A stretch of DNA of 64,000 bases from Globodera rostochiensis (GCA_018350325.1 JAEVLN010000031.1:99776-163775); one strand, 5' to 3'; counted from the first letter of the stretch, positions 12,384 to 25,363 are shown. A program made the numbers and translations. Notes: generated from the letters alone by a model not told the origin.

Positions 12384-13535
12384 CTTTATCAATGATGCAG
12401 AACGTTCCATTATTGATTTTGTTTACTGTCTTTTAATTTAATATCATCTGTGGTTGTTGAGCTGTAGCTACCTATTACTCATTCAAAAGCAAATATTTAA
12501 GTCAAATCTCAATAGTTATTTTAAAAAAAATTTTCATTAAGGAATGGACTTGAGAATTTATATTTAGTTGAACAAATTTGTTTATTTTTTGAAATGATTA
12601 TAAATGAAGAGCAATATAAAAAATTAGTCTAATTCATTTTTTTGAAAAATTTGTTTAGTGTTTGTTTAACAATTTTTTGTTTATAATATATATTAAGTTA
12701 ACCTTAATGTCTCTCATGAATGCTCCTGCGCTGATTTGTACACACAGGGACAAATATTTTGGTACAAATTATTTTTTTAATATTTATGGATCATTAAAAT
12801 TAAATAAGTTAATTCAATAAATTGGTTTTTCTAATAATTTATTTATAAAAGATTTTTATCGATTATTTTTATAATGTTGTCATATTGATTATATAGTTTT
12901 AACATTTTTTTCTTAGTTATAATTGCGTGTTTATATTGCGCAAATTTTATGCTTTAAGGCTAATTTGAGCTTTCTGTAGATTACTAAAGATTCAGCTATA
13001 ATTTTGATGGCGCTCCAAGTCATGCTCTTCTTCCGCTAACAAGCGTTCTCCGGTTTGTGTTTTATGTCTTGGTTTGTTTATTATATATATATATATAATT
13101 TCTTTCGTTTATATTTTTTGTATTTCAACACATTTAAACTCATCTTTATTCAATTTATGCTTTCAGCTTAACGAAGGCTTATGTTGTTTAAAAAAGGAAA
13201 CTTTATATTTCTCTTGAATGGTCATTAAAGTATTGTTGCTAAAGCTATCATTAATCGGGATTTAATTTTGTTGTATGATTAAAGTTTTTAATAGTTATTT
13301 TTCTGCTGGAGTATATTAGTTGTTATGTGTTATTTATTAGTCAAATTATATATAAAATCAAATTCCATTGCTTGAGGCAAATTAATTTTTACGAACAGCA
13401 TGTTGCACCTTTTTTGGTGATTTACCACTCTATAAGTTCAAGACTCAAGACAATTATTTGTATTTAAATTAAATTTTAGAAGGTATGCTTTTATATCTAT
13501 TCATAATAAAAATATAATTTAAAGGACAATAAGAT
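12384..13535. other. AT-rich DNA
   Basis: Nothing convincing. A GC-richer spot at about 13,010-13,060 and a (TA)n tract near 13,082 were noted. Confidence 0.3.
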
Positions 13536-13656
13536 TTATTTTATTTTATTTTGTTGCAGGCCAAGCGTTTTCTCGAATTTAGTTTTTTTCCATTTCTTAA
13601 ATAAAGTCTGTTGATATACAATTAACTCTTCTCTAGGTGTTTCGCAAAGTCTTAGG
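13536..13656 (-). CDS. Terminal exon of a minus-strand nuclear gene
   Basis: On the minus strand TATATTTTTACAG, a good acceptor, ends at 13,657. The exon then codes for a very hydrophilic tail, SLRLCETPREELIVYQQTLF followed by KKWKKTKFEKTLGLQQNKIK, and stops at TAA. The alternation of charged and hydrophobic residues suggests helix, possibly coiled coil. The frame stays open upstream but becomes A/T-rich, as expected for intron. Upstream exons were not identified; an island near 14,050-14,100 is a candidate. No family recognised. Confidence 0.5.
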
Positions 13657-16417
13657 CTGTAAAAATATAGAATGTGTAAATTAATATATATTATATTCAA
13701 ATAAATATTTATACGTGGATTTATTTTTATCATTTATAATTAATATATTAAAAAATGGAAGATGCTTTTTATGAGTTCAGTAGATGTTAATTCTTTAATT
13801 GATTTTAGTGATTAACCCAAAATTGTTAAAAACATAAACATCCTATATGTTTTTAGAGTTTTTAAGTTTTTAAAATTTTGGAAATTTTCAAAAGTCCTAT
13901 TCGTTTTTAAATCAAATAAATTAACCATTTGAATTCTAGATGATTAATTTTAGGTTAAAAATATTTTATCTTTACGTATAAACAAATAAATACTTATAGT
14001 TTCCTCACTTCTTGAATTTATTTTAAACTGTTTTTTTTTAAATTTTAAACGAGTTGGGCGTCCCGGCAGTAAACGAGAGCTGGATTTGCTTTAAGATTAT
14101 TCAGATTCTTATTATAATTTTGTTTATAAAATATTAATTATAAAATTTCATTTATACGTTAAAATTTTTTAATTATATTCAAGGCTCAATGCCCTTAAAG
14201 TTTTGCTGAATGTTTTATTTTTAATGAATTTTATATACCTGGTTTAGGCGAAATTATTTTTCCATTAACCTTTACATAAATTGATATTTCCCATTACCTT
14301 TAAAAGTTTTGTAACGATTTAATGAGTTCAATTAAGAAAGAACAAAAACTGTGTAATTTCAATTAAGAAAGAACAAAAACTGTGTAACTCTTATTTACAT
14401 TGTTCTCCGTCAGTCACTTATTACAATTTTGGGCTACCTAAACAGAATGTGTTTTCTTTCATATAATAATTTTGGGTTACCTAAACAGAATGTATTTTCA
14501 GGGTTTAATTTAGCCATATTACTTTAAATTGATATTGTACGCAAAATATTATAATCAATTTAATTTCATTCATGCGTATTACACCATAATACCGTGAATT
14601 GTTGTCAATTTCATTATTAAGAAATTGTTAACTTTTGTCTGTAATTCTCTTTTAAATATATGACTTAATCATTATTTTTCATAGTATTTTAATTAATTTA
14701 TTAGCTTTTTAATTTTAAAGCTTTATAAGCAACGTTAAGCATTAACTTTTCTTATTATTTTTCTATTTAGAGCGTTTTTATGCTAGTAGAATTAATTTCT
14801 AGTTTAATTTACTTGCTTTTCAACAATTTTTTTTTGTTTCAAATATAACTCAAAACTAAAAATTAGCTAATTGCAAAATTGGGCCTAATATTAAAACTGT
14901 TCCTTTTCAAAATTATTTAATCTAATGTTAAAAAGATGCTTTTTCATAAATAATATGACCGATTTTTTTATTTTTTTCTCTTTTCAAAGCGAATTTGATT
15001 ATTTGTTTTTTATTTTTTATGGCATATGATTTAATGCATGCTTTTGATTAAATTCGGCGTTCATTATTGCCAAACATTTTATATTCACTTATTTTTTTGT
15101 ATTTATTGAAGGGCATATTTGCTGGAAGTTGAAGTGTGTACCTATCCTTTTATAAAGATAGCAAAAAAAGAATAAGTTATTATAAATTTTGATTTCTATT
15201 TATTGTTTTGTTTAAACCAATTAATCGTTTTTTAATAAGCTCTATGTTTCATTAAGTAACAGTTTTTTGTAAATTATTGATACGAGTACACTAATTTATG
15301 ATGTTATAATATTTAATCATCCGTTATTTTATTTTTTAATTAATGTTGAAAATTAATAATCTTTTAATGTATTATGGTGGTCCTTTCTCGTTTTTTAATG
15401 TTTTCCATCGGCAGCCAGTAGAGTAATTGGATCAGCGATAATGATGAATGATTTATCCGAATTTTTTTTATTGCATAGTTTATAAACAGGTAAGATCACT
15501 TAAAAAATTGAAAATAATGATTCTTTAAAAATATATTATCTTAAGATGGGATTATTTGCGATATCTGTAAAAGGTTAATATAATTTTCATTTATCTTTTA
15601 TTAATGCTGCCTTTTTTTGTCTAAAATATCTATTTATTTAATTTGTCTTTTCTGATTTAACATTAGACATAGACATTTAATAAAATACATTTTTTTAAAA
15701 AGGTGCAGGCAGGGCCCTTCTTTAAATAGTCGGACGGGAAAAGGGAGGCCTGGGTGACCCATTAATACAGTTGACAATTTTGCCAACATTTATTATATTT
15801 CACATAAATCGTACAATTTCCTTTAATTTCATATTGTTTCCGTTAGTGTTTAACCATAATTTTTTAATTTTTTCGTCACATTCTCTCGCTCATTTTGATT
15901 ATAATACTATTTTAGCATTTTTTATTTTATAATTTTTTATAGGTTTATATTTAATCAAGATTTTTTCACTAAATTTTATTTAAATTTTAATTTCATTATC
16001 ACTTTTAGTCTTATTCATAGTCTTTTTCGCGCTAGTCGTGACTCAATACTCAGCTATGTATTTCTAAAATGAATTAATGTCATTATAAACTCATTGCTCC
16101 GTTCAGCAAAGATCCCAATTTAAATTTATCTGATTGATTATTAGGTAAAAAAAATATTTGTAAAATTAAATGGCGCCCTGTATAAAAATAAAATGAATTT
16201 TTTTTTAAATAAATTGTTTTTTTGAATGTTCAACAAAACTTTAAAAAATTAACTTTAAATAAAAATCATAACTAAATCTAAAGATGTTGGGTAAAATTAT
16301 GAATTAAATTCTACACGCTATTTTTTACCGAGAGCCTTAGAAATATTCTGTAAAAACTGATAGATAAAATTTCAAAATTTTTGAAATATTATAACAAAAT
16401 AAAATGGTGCGCATCTT
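13657..16417. other. AT-rich DNA with two short tandem duplications
   Basis: At about 14,328-14,388 a 31 bp string (AATTAAGAAAGAACAAAAAC...) is duplicated in tandem, and at about 14,425-14,500 a 50 bp string with GGGCTACCTAAACAGAATG is duplicated imperfectly. GC-richer islands at 14,050-14,100, 15,400-15,460 and 15,705-15,775 could be exons but have no clear frame. Confidence 0.45.
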
Positions 16418-16663
16418 ATGCCAAAACAGCTCTTTTTTATCTCTGGCGTCAATCACGAGGACGGCTTTTGTGCGACGTTAAGCATTAAGTTTATTTTATT
16501 GCAAAAGCTTAGTTATATTATTTATATATTGATATTAATATTTTTGAGTTTTCAATACAATCAATGTAGAAATTTTTTATTTTATTCCTCCCATAAATTT
16601 CTCAAATCCTTTTTAATAAATATTTTTATATTCAGAATTTTTGGTAAAACAAGTAATAAATAA
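16418..16663 (+). CDS. Weak small ORF
   Basis: Starts at an ATG in MPKQLFFISGVNHEDGF and runs 81 codons. The first 25 codons are GC-richer and protein-like; the rest is dominated by Ile, Phe, Leu and Tyr as expected from A/T-rich DNA. A first coding exon followed by intron is possible. Confidence 0.2.
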   Translation: MPKQLFFISGVNHEDGFCATLSIKFILLQKLSYIIYILILIFLSFQYNQCRNFLFYSSHKFLKSFLINIFIFRIFGKTSNK

Positions 16664-17715
16664 AATAATAATTTAGGTAAATTTATTGATAACAATCATT
16701 TTGTATGAATATGTTAATTGGTACCAGAAAATGTTAACTTTTTGAAAATATCGCGTATTTAGTTTATTTCAATTATACAAAAATGGGGTAAATATTTCGA
16801 GCATTTTTATTCGAGCGAGAAATTTTATTTAAACCCATGAAAATAATTTAAACCTGTCAATCTATTTTATTTTTGTAAATTTTATAATGATCATTTTTAC
16901 TTTTAATTTAAACGTTAACTCAAGAAATATGTTTGTTTTTCGATTTTAACATATTCTAAGATAAAACTTTTTTTCACCATTAATTGCATAATTCAGATAA
17001 TACTTGAAATTGCATCAGAATGCGTGACTTGAGCAGCATTTAGCTTCCGATGGCATGCCCAGCCTCATGGTACGCTGTACGCGTAGTCGTTCGTCCAATT
17101 CAGTATGGGCTTCATAGTTCACTTTAAACAAATAACTTTTTGCTCTTAATTTGAAATGAAGCTTTACTGCCGGGTTGCATGTTAAATTCATATTTATTTT
17201 TAATGATTTTTATTTGAAATATAAGATAAGTGCTGAAGTGGATTTAATCATTTCCCTTTTAATCTTCGGACTTTATTATGAATTATTTATAATTTAGCGA
17301 TTAATTTTTAATCAATAGTTTTTATTTATTTGTTTCTTTTTACCATTGGATTAAGTAAAAATTTTGTTTATATACTTGAATATGTTAAAATAATTTTTGG
17401 ATTTTATTAATTTTGCGAGTATGGTCCAATTATACTTTCCACTTTATTAGTTAGCGGGGCTTCAGCCAATTTATTGTTTTGGGAATTTCATCTTCATTAG
17501 TTTTTTCATTAAAGCTAGCTTAAAGAGAGGAAAATGTTCAGTTTCTTACATTGAACACATTTTATTTCAAGCACTATAGCGGCAAGGCTAAAAAGTCATC
17601 ACAAAAATGCCTCTTCCTTCATATTCCTTTCCAATATATTGCTTAGGCGACACATATATAAATTATTATTAATCTAAAATGATTAGTTGTTTATTATTTA
17701 CATGTATTTTATTGC
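16664..17715. other. AT-rich DNA with one island
   Basis: At 17,041-17,130, after GCAGCATTTAG, a 27-codon frame (LPMACPASWYAVRVVVRPIQ) ends in TAA; it may be a short terminal exon. The rest shows nothing. Confidence 0.25.
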
Positions 17716-17913
17716 TTATTTTATTTCTATAATTTGATAATAATTATCTAGTAACATTTGAATTGATATTTTTGTAATAACTGGAGTAATATGATTCAAA
17801 AAATTTTCATATATATATTCTTGGATATGAAGTAATTTATGATTCAGACTCGCACCAGTGTATTTGATATTCTGGGTGTTCCAACGTCTTTTGAAACCAT
17901 TCAACCACTTCAA
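17716..17913 (-). CDS. Small ORF, 65 codons, hypothetical
   Basis: ATG-started frame beginning MKWLNGFKRRWNTQNIKY with a varied, amphipathic composition (Trp, Arg, His, Gln and Glu all present), unlike the F/I/K runs of chance frames in this DNA. No signal peptide or recognised domain. A plus-strand frame starts 27 bp away (17,940-18,143, MHIIQNRPLFPKFLGTSRSQ), so the two would be divergent. Confidence 0.3.
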   Translation of the reverse strand: MKWLNGFKRRWNTQNIKYTGASLNHKLLHIQEYIYENFLNHITPVITKISIQMLLDNYYQIIEIK

Positions 17914-18143
17914 TATAATTATAGCTCCTCCTTCTTAAAATGCATATAATTCAAAACCGTCCGTTGTTTCCGAAATTCCTGGGCACATCCCGGTCGCAAA
18001 ACTATTCGAAGTCTTTTTTAGTTTTATATTTTGTTGTTTTTAACAATTTATTTGAAGTAGTAAATTTCAGATTTTATTCTAAAGATTTTAATATTAAACT
18101 CGGCGTTGTGACTTTGTATATATTTATGTTACAGTTAGTTTAG

Positions 18144-19269
18144 TTTTTGTAGTACAGTTTATCAATTTACATTTTGTTTATCGTAGTTTGTCGCGTCGTT
18201 TTGTTTTGGCTTTTCTGGAACAGGAATAGATGTAAAAATAAATAAGAAAAAAATCACGATTTAATGTTATTGCACAACTGTTTTATAACCTTGGTTTTTT
18301 CAAATATTATTGAATTTCTTATTACTATGGGTCTCCTGAGATCAATTCAGGTCCGTTTCGTCTGCTGCCGAAGAGTTGATTGAAGATGCTTCTGCTTCAA
18401 TAATATATTATTTAATTAATTTAAACAAATTTTTGATTTTTTATTTTATTACATGAGAAGATTATATCATATTTGTATTAGATTATTTTGAAATAATCAA
18501 TTATTTATGTTGAAATGCCCGATTTAACGCACTCGCATTATTGGTAATACTTTTTTATAATAGAAATTTGTGTGTAAGTGTTAAGCTAACGAATAAAATG
18601 ATAATTATTTGGCACAGTTATCAAATAAGACTCAAAGTTTTAAAACATAAAACGTTTTTTTAGCTTTTTTATTTTATGCTGTTTTTTGTTAAGATTTTAT
18701 TTTTGCCTAAGCAACTTGCTTGATTATTCAAATAAATTTATAATTTTTGAAAATTTATTATTTTAGGTATATTAAATTAATAAATATTTTTTGATTGTAT
18801 CTTTTATAATTGCCATTTTATTTTATTATGAGTTTAATATTTCAGTTTACTTGATAAATTTTATATTTTTCTTGTGTCATTTCATTTTAGCATAATTCTT
18901 TTAAATTTTTTAACCTTTTTGCTTGGAAATATTTAAAGCCAATTTTCAATTATTTATTTCGTAATAAAACATACATATTCAATTCAGTTGTGGTTATAAT
19001 AAATTACATATGAGCTACTTTTTTTTATCTTTGCACGCAAATTAGCCATATTTTATTTTTAAATGTTTCAAATATTCTTACATTATTTTATGGAATTTTG
19101 TATAATTGTTAAAAAACACAAACGCGTATTTTGCCGTATTTATTATAAGATTGGCGTGTCGATTGATTTAGTAGTTCTTGGTATTATTTTGCATATTTTA
19201 TTCGTGGTATGGATTGTATTTGATTTTCATTTCTCAAATATTTAAATAAAGTGATACATTTTTTATTAG
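18144..19269. other. AT-rich DNA
   Basis: One GC-richer island at 18,325-18,400 contains TCCTGAGATCAATTCAGG, an interrupted palindrome, and two open frames of about 20 codons. Otherwise nothing. Confidence 0.25.
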
Positions 19270-19355
19270 ATAAATTAGTCTACCGGATCAGATCAACCCT
19301 TCCTCGCAATCCCCCAAAACCCAGTAATATGGGTGGGTTCTGTATTCATGTCTGA
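19270..19355 (+). CDS. Candidate terminal exon
   Basis: The acceptor TTTTTTATTAG ends at 19,269; a 27-codon frame follows to TGA (19,353-19,355) with KLVYRIRSTLPRNPPKPSNM, proline- and arginine-rich. One alternative frame is open for part of it. No family recognised. Confidence 0.35.
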
Positions 19356-19790
19356 TGATACGTGTCTTAATAAAACATTAAAAAATATTTTAGAAGAAAT
19401 TAGTATAATTGCAAATTATCCTATTTTTAATATTTTATTTTGAATTAATTCAAGAGGTACTTTTATTCATATGCAGATAATAAAATTAAAATCATACGTA
19501 AATTCAAAAGTACTTTTCATGTTAATACAACAGATTTTCATAGCTTGTTTTGAGGAATTAAATACTATTAATGCAAAAGCAATTGATAAAATTCTCGAGT
19601 GAAAAATATTTTGAAACTACGAATTATTGAGGAGAATATGAATTTGGTATTTATTAATGAATTTAAAGAACCAGTTTTATTAAAAGACAAAGAATTCTTT
19701 TAACCTTTAAAGAATATACTCTATACAATATCAATTCAATTTTTTTAAAATTCACATTTATGTCTCAAAATCGATTAAAATAAAAAACAG

Positions 19791-19913
19791 CCATTCTCTC
19801 CATCCGCTCGCTGTAGCAATCCAAATGGCTGCTTTTGTTTGCCAGCCAGGGATGGGCGTTCGTTTCCCATCACCGGACGATTTCGTTGCTTTGTGAGGGG
19901 GGAATGCAATTAA
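19791..19913 (+). CDS. Candidate terminal exon, cysteine-rich protein C-terminus
   Basis: After an AAAAACAG acceptor-like site, 40 codons run to TAA. The peptide has five cysteines in the pattern C-x6-C-x-C-x14-C-x5-C (segments RCSNPNGCFCLP and FRCFVRGEC). Such spacing is common in small disulfide-rich extracellular modules, so a secreted or extracellular protein is plausible, but the module cannot be named from this piece. A second frame beginning MAAFVCQPGMG is open for 23 codons, which lowers confidence. GC content is well above the surroundings. Confidence 0.45.
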   Translation, partial: PFSPSARCSNPNGCFCLPARDGRSFPITGRFRCFVRGECN

Positions 19914-20476
19914 TATCGATTTCAAGATACTTTAAAAAGTTTAAAAAATATTAGGTATTTTTTTTATTTCAAAAAATTAGTTGTATTCATTTCCCTAAAT
20001 GTTCTGGAGATGACGAGTGAATTTAGTTGAAGTTCTTTGTAAATGATTAAAGGAAAAGAAAAAATATTTATTTTTAGTAAAGTTCTTTTTAATAATGTAT
20101 TAATTTTTGTATATTTCATTTGCCACTGTTTGGTATTTTTTTTTAAATTTTATTTATTTATAATATGTAATTTAAATAAAAACAGTAGGTATATTCATTT
20201 TTATAAAATTTTTTGATGAATTATTTAGATTTGTTCATCTGAATCATACTTAAACTTTTTAATGTATATTTATTTATGCAATAGCATTTTTGTTAAAAGG
20301 TGAAACCAGCTGGCACTGAACATATGGCATTGGTCGTGAATAATAATAATTTAAATGACAATGAGTATAAACATTGGCACGTTGGCCCATTTCTTACAAA
20401 GATTGGGTCCGGCTTTATATGTATGAATATTATACAACAAATATAATAAAACAAACAACAATAATTGCTTATAAAA
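19914..20476. other. AT-rich DNA
   Basis: No gene or repeat seen. Confidence 0.3.
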
Positions 20477-20644
20477 ATGATTTCAAAATATCATATTTTA
20501 ATTAATAATTATTTAAAACTGCCAAAAATGTATTATTCGCCCTGCTGCATCAATTACATTTATAATCAATGTAATGTTAATCTTTGCATTGACTACGAGT
20601 TTAACAGGACGAAGAACGACAACATTCTGATGCCGGAAGCATAA
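20477..20644 (+). CDS. Small ORF, 55 residues, hypothetical
   Basis: ATG to TAA in one frame. The N-terminal half (MISKYHILINNYLKLPKMYY) is A/T-driven; the second half contains SPCCINYIYNQCNVNLCIDY and EFNRTKNDNILMPEA, with four cysteines and a GC-richer base composition. It may be a terminal exon whose true start lies within. No signal peptide or known domain. Confidence 0.35.
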   Translation: MISKYHILINNYLKLPKMYYSPCCINYIYNQCNVNLCIDYEFNRTKNDNILMPEA

Positions 20645-22038
20645 TATCTCTTGATTATAAATAATAAGTCCTAATCATTAAAAAAGTTGCAATTTTATAA
20701 AAAGATGTGAAAAAAATACGCGTATGCAATCATAAAAGAGGATTAATGCAAGTATTAAAAAATAATGCAAAAAAAAGAAAGTTGAGTTTAAATATTCTAT
20801 TTTTTCAGACTAAATTAATGATAAATCAGTTTATATATGGAATGAATCATTCTGCATTCACACAACCAACAAAACGAAATTTTGTGTGAATGCTGTTTTC
20901 TTTTATTTTTGATTAATTTCAAATTTTATTTGATTTACCTATGCCTTTTTCTATTGTTGCGAGTTCCAGATTAATTAGTTCGCACCATGCAAAGTTTTTT
21001 TTATGAATTTATATTTTTATTTTTGGTTTATTTTTTTCTTTTCTTAATTTAATGTCAAATTCCAAGCTTTGTAACGAGTTTATTTTATTAAGAAATTCGG
21101 CAGGAAAGTTTATTGAATTAAACATTTTTTTTCATACTAAATATTTCGAATATCAATAATATAGTTGAAATATTATATATTGTATTAAATTGTTAAAGAA
21201 TAATGTTTATTATTTTTTGCTTTAAATAGTTGGATTTTTTCTGTTATTTTATGCAAAATCCACCTTAAATTTGTTCAAAATTTTTTTGTCTTTGCTATTA
21301 TTTTAATATTTGTATTATAATTTTGCATTTTTTTAAATTAATTGGTTAAATATGCATTGGATTTTTGTAAAAAAATATTATAAAATATTAATTATTTGTA
21401 AAGCTACCAAAATTCTTAACTTGACCATTTCGTACCTGACCGACTTTTTATCCGTGTCAGGGTTTTACTATTGATCGAATTGAAGCTCTACGAATCAATG
21501 ATTGACAAAATCAACACTGACGAAATCAATTGCTGAAATAAATAAAACAAAGAACAAAAATTAAAATATAAATGAAAAATATATAAACTATTAATATGAA
21601 TATTACCAACAAGGTAGATTAAACAAAAAGGAATTTAAATTTTACTTTTAATTAGTGCATAAAGGATCCTCAAGGTCCATGCTATTTCAATGAAAAAGCT
21701 AAAAAAATTTGTAATACCTATAAAAAATGTTGATTAAAGTCAACATAATTTTTAGTTGATTTAAAATACTTTATTAAATTTGCGTGTCTGTGTACCCGTC
21801 TAGTAATTGCAATTCAATACAGGTCCCAATAATGTTTAACAAGATTTTGTATTATCGTAATATTAATTTTCTGAAAATTTAATTCGCAAACTTCTTTTAG
21901 TTTGTTTTTGAAAATAGGTTTAATCTAACAAAGATCTAAAAGTTTAAAAGCTTGTAATCATATTTTATCGTTAAAACTTTCTTAATTAAACTTTAATAAA
22001 TTTTTTCAGATATTTAGTTTTCAATCATATTTTTCTTT
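20645..22038. other. AT-rich DNA with one weak ORF
   Basis: A 60-codon frame at 20,707-20,889 (MKKIRVCNHKRGLMQVLKNN) is Lys/Asn-rich and may be chance. GC-richer spots at 21,420-21,530 show no good frame. Confidence 0.25.
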
Positions 22039-22215
22039 TTAAAATTTTATTGCATTTTTTAGAGAATGTTTAGTTTTAATTGAATCTAGACAAAATAATA
22101 TTTCCGCATTAATTTTTAGGCGCGTCTTGGTATTCTGTAGGATAGCTGCTAAAATTATCCCGTTCAGGGTCTCTTGAGTAGCAAAACTCTTGGGACATTT
22201 CTTGCCGCGATACAT
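22039..22215 (-). CDS. Small ORF, 58 residues, hypothetical
   Basis: ATG (22,213-22,215) to TAA (22,039-22,041) on the minus strand. The peptide starts MYRGKKCPKSFATQETLNGI and continues with ILAAILQNTKTRLKINAEI, a plausible helix. The composition is even along the first 45 residues and only the last dozen are A/T-driven. No homologue recognised. It sits 145 bp from the plus-strand ORF at 22,360, back to back. Confidence 0.4.
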   Translation of the reverse strand: MYRGKKCPKSFATQETLNGIILAAILQNTKTRLKINAEILFCLDSIKTKHSLKNAIKF

Positions 22216-22359
22216 AGCAAATAAGATTTATTTATGTGAACTAAGATTTTGTTAACTTTTTCGCATTTTTTATTGTTTCTTACAAATATTTTGTTCATTG
22301 CATTTATTGCAACTTGGGCATAATGCATAAAACAATATTATCCTTATTATTGGCGCTTG

Positions 22360-22656
22360 ATGTCGCCAACTCATTTGGTGATGTATAAATTTTATATTTT
22401 ATTTCGCCGAACTTATATTGCAGTTTATTGCATTGCATACAAACGTGCATGCAGCCGTTTTGACCGCAATATGAAGCGTGTGTTTAATAAACCAGGTGCC
22501 AGCTATTTTGATTTACACAAAAAGTGCGCAATTCTGGTGAATACTTTAAAAAATATTTGTTTTTATTGGCCATTTTACTTAAATGAAACAATAATGTTTC
22601 TGAGGTTGCATTTTAGCAGAATCATTAATTTATATATTTTTTTATTTACATTTTGA
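22360..22656 (+). CDS. ORF of 98 residues, basic and aromatic, hypothetical
   Basis: Starts at ATG in MSPTHLVMYKFYILFRRTYI. The middle (YKRACSRFDRNMKRVFNKPG, then ASYFDLHKKCAILVNTLKN) lies in the GC-richer part and looks like real protein. The end is F/I/L-rich and could be a membrane segment or intron. No ribosome-site rule applies in a eukaryote, so the start is only the first ATG. No domain recognised. Confidence 0.4.
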   Translation: MSPTHLVMYKFYILFRRTYIAVYCIAYKRACSRFDRNMKRVFNKPGASYFDLHKKCAILVNTLKNICFYWPFYLNETIMFLRLHFSRIINLYIFLFTF

Positions 22657-23265
22657 TTATTATTTACATAATAGTTGAATTAATTGAATGATTACAAAAA
22701 TCATTTTTTTTAAAATCTTTTTATGTGTTTAAATTTTTATTTATTTTTGCATCTTTGTAAATTACGTAGTTAAACTATTTTATAACTAGCTTTTATTAGC
22801 ATCGCCAAATTCTTCTAAAAAAATTAAATCAAATGCTTTTCAATTTTGTTGTCTTCAAAAATTTTATTAATAGATTACAGCATATTTTAGAATTAGATAT
22901 TATTTTAAATTATCTAATTCGTTTATTGCCAATTTGAAATATTTGGTAGTTTTTACTTAAGTATTAAGAATGGGTTTGTACGTGCCTTTTTACCATTTCA
23001 ATATTTATATATGGATTTTATTTATTTATATGTAAAGTTTATTAAATATATTTTATCTATTTAATCATTAATACATCTTTTTTTTTAAATATTTCAGAAG
23101 TCATTTAACATAAATTGCTTCGTAATGATTTTTTAAATTGTATATATTTCTATTTAATATACAGAACATTTGAAATAAATACAATTTCAAAAAAGTTTAA
23201 AATACTGTATGCTTTTTATTTATTTTTTTACTTATTTAACATAAACAACAATTATCACAGAATTA
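22657..23265. other. AT-rich DNA
   Basis: Nothing convincing. A frame at 23,115-23,312 (+) is A/T-driven until its last 15 codons, where it overlaps the GC island at 23,266-23,430. Confidence 0.25.
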
Positions 23266-23430
23266 TCAATCGCCTTGACGAGCATTATGCGCATGAGCTG
23301 ACGCATTGTTGACAGAAAATGTGGCCGGATTTCCATCCTGAAAAACGGTTGGATCCGGTACCAGTCCCGCTTGTTGCCCAGGGGCTAAACTGCCAACTCC
23401 ATGCTTGTGGCGATTTGTACGGCTGAGAGC
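23266..23430 (-). CDS. Candidate exon in a marked GC island
   Basis: This island has about twice the GC content of its surroundings. On the minus strand, after CTAAAACAG, a frame of more than 50 codons ends at TGA (23,266-23,268). It contains HGVGSLAPGQQAGLVPDPTV, then FQDGNPATFSVNNASAHAHN, a Gly/Pro/Asn-rich low-charge stretch that would suit a secreted or structural protein. Frames on the other strand (for example MWPDFHPEKRLDPVPVPLVA) are also open, so strand choice is uncertain. Confidence 0.4.
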   Translation of the reverse strand, partial: ALSRTNRHKHGVGSLAPGQQAGLVPDPTVFQDGNPATFSVNNASAHAHNARQGD

Positions 23431-23463
23431 TGTTTTAGTATAGTTATCACATACTTTGAAGCA

Positions 23464-25363
23464 TTACTGCTAAACATTTTATTTAATTGTATTTTATATT
23501 TTTTTAAATAATTTTTTGCAGTTGTATTTTTTGTAAGATTATAAAATAAAAGTGTCAACTTACTATTGTTTAATATTTTTTTTAAATGTTAGATGATCTA
23601 TTTTTTGAACTGGTGTCCGCCTGTTGAGATTAAATTAACGCGGTTTAAATATTTATACCGTTGTTGTAATAAATCATTATCATTGAGCGGCCATTATTGA
23701 TTGCGACTTTTTATTATTTAGCTACATTATATAATATATTTTTTGGATAAGAACTTTATAACAAAGATTTATTTTTGTACTCTTAGTTTCAGCAGAAGTC
23801 CTGTATCCATTTTTTAGCATATATAATAAATTTATTACATTCTTTTTATTGCTGAGTCGAACTTCCATTATAAAACATATAATTTTTAAAGTCTTTTCAT
23901 TACTATAAGGTAATATTTGAACCTTTTATAAATATTTATTGTATGCAGCCTTATATAATACCTTTCTCTAAAAGCAGGGCTGCCAGAAATATATTTTACA
24001 TTCTTTGCATGTTAATATTTTTTAATTTATACCTTGCATTAATTATAACTTTTACACTTTTGGAGTTAATTATCATTTATTTCAAATAACGAGTAGTAAT
24101 AATTGTTAAAACAGATTAAAAGGATCTTTATTTTGTTTAATAATTTAAAACAATGTCTGAATGAGCCAATGACAGTTGAAAATTATTGTAAATTTAACAA
24201 AACATTGTATATTTTTTAAATAATGTAAATATTTTTTTATTTTTTAGGCCTTGAACACGCAGCCGTTTAGCGTGAATAAAGATTAATAAAATATAAGGAA
24301 ACTGTCAAACTGCATTTCATTGCATTATTGGAAATGATAGACCTCTCACAAATTGTTAATTGGAAGATATTAATGCTTAAACAAATCCAATACTTTTTGA
24401 TAATGAAAAGACATAAAATTAATTATGACAAGGGATAATTTCAAAAAAAAAACTTTTGTATTAATTAAATAGAAAAAATATTAAACAAATCACAAAGTGT
24501 AAAAATTGATTACTAATTCAAACGCAGAAATTAAATTAAAAATACGTATAATTATTATCCTAGCATAATTTTGTAGGAGACAATCGTTAATAGGTATGTA
24601 CTATAAAAAATTCAAGGACAAAATGTTATTAAAAGACTAAATGAAAATGCTATATTCTTACATAAAAGGAAGTATTAGATAAATTTTGAAACATTTATTA
24701 TAAAACCTAAATTAAAATACTAGTTAACCAACACTACTAAGTGCCAAAACCATTTGCCTGTTAAGAATTGCCAATAAAGCCAACATTTATCAATAAAAAC
24801 TACTAACAGCTGATATCCCAAAAGGGATACTGTTTAACTAACAAATAATTAAACAAATTATTTATAAAAATAGTTTTTGTTGGAAAACTATGGGAACTTT
24901 AATAAAATAAATCAATATTTTGCTAAAAATATAGACACGCAAACCATTTCCAAGCCAATGGGGCATGGCCATATCACTTTCTACGCCACCAGCGAGTTGT
25001 GCTAAACGTTTTTTCTAATAAGCAATTAAACCAATATTAATTCTTGCTAAAAAATACTATTAATTAAAATGAAAGCAAGCAACAGTGATTAGCGATTAAA
25101 TTAAATAAAATAATGCTAAAAATATAGTATTCACCAGTGTTTTGCTCTGTTCCAGCTTGGCCTGAAAGATCTATTCTTAAAAATAAAACTAAAGAATATT
25201 AAAATTGCGAACCAAAGCGTAAAATGGTAAAATAATTTCAGACAAAACTTTCGTTTAAAAGAAAAATTTGCACCGCACAAAATCACATTTTATCAGAAGA
25301 AAATTATCAGAAAAAATTTATATTGTTTAGATTTGTAGTAATTAAATATAATTTATTTTAATT
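23464..25363. other. AT-rich DNA
   Basis: No gene seen. A GC-richer spot at about 24,950-25,010 has no convincing frame. Confidence 0.3.

Noticed and set aside
12174..12441. ORFs on both strands across satellite B
   Set aside because: They are translations of the 25-26 bp repeat and repeat the same peptide motif.
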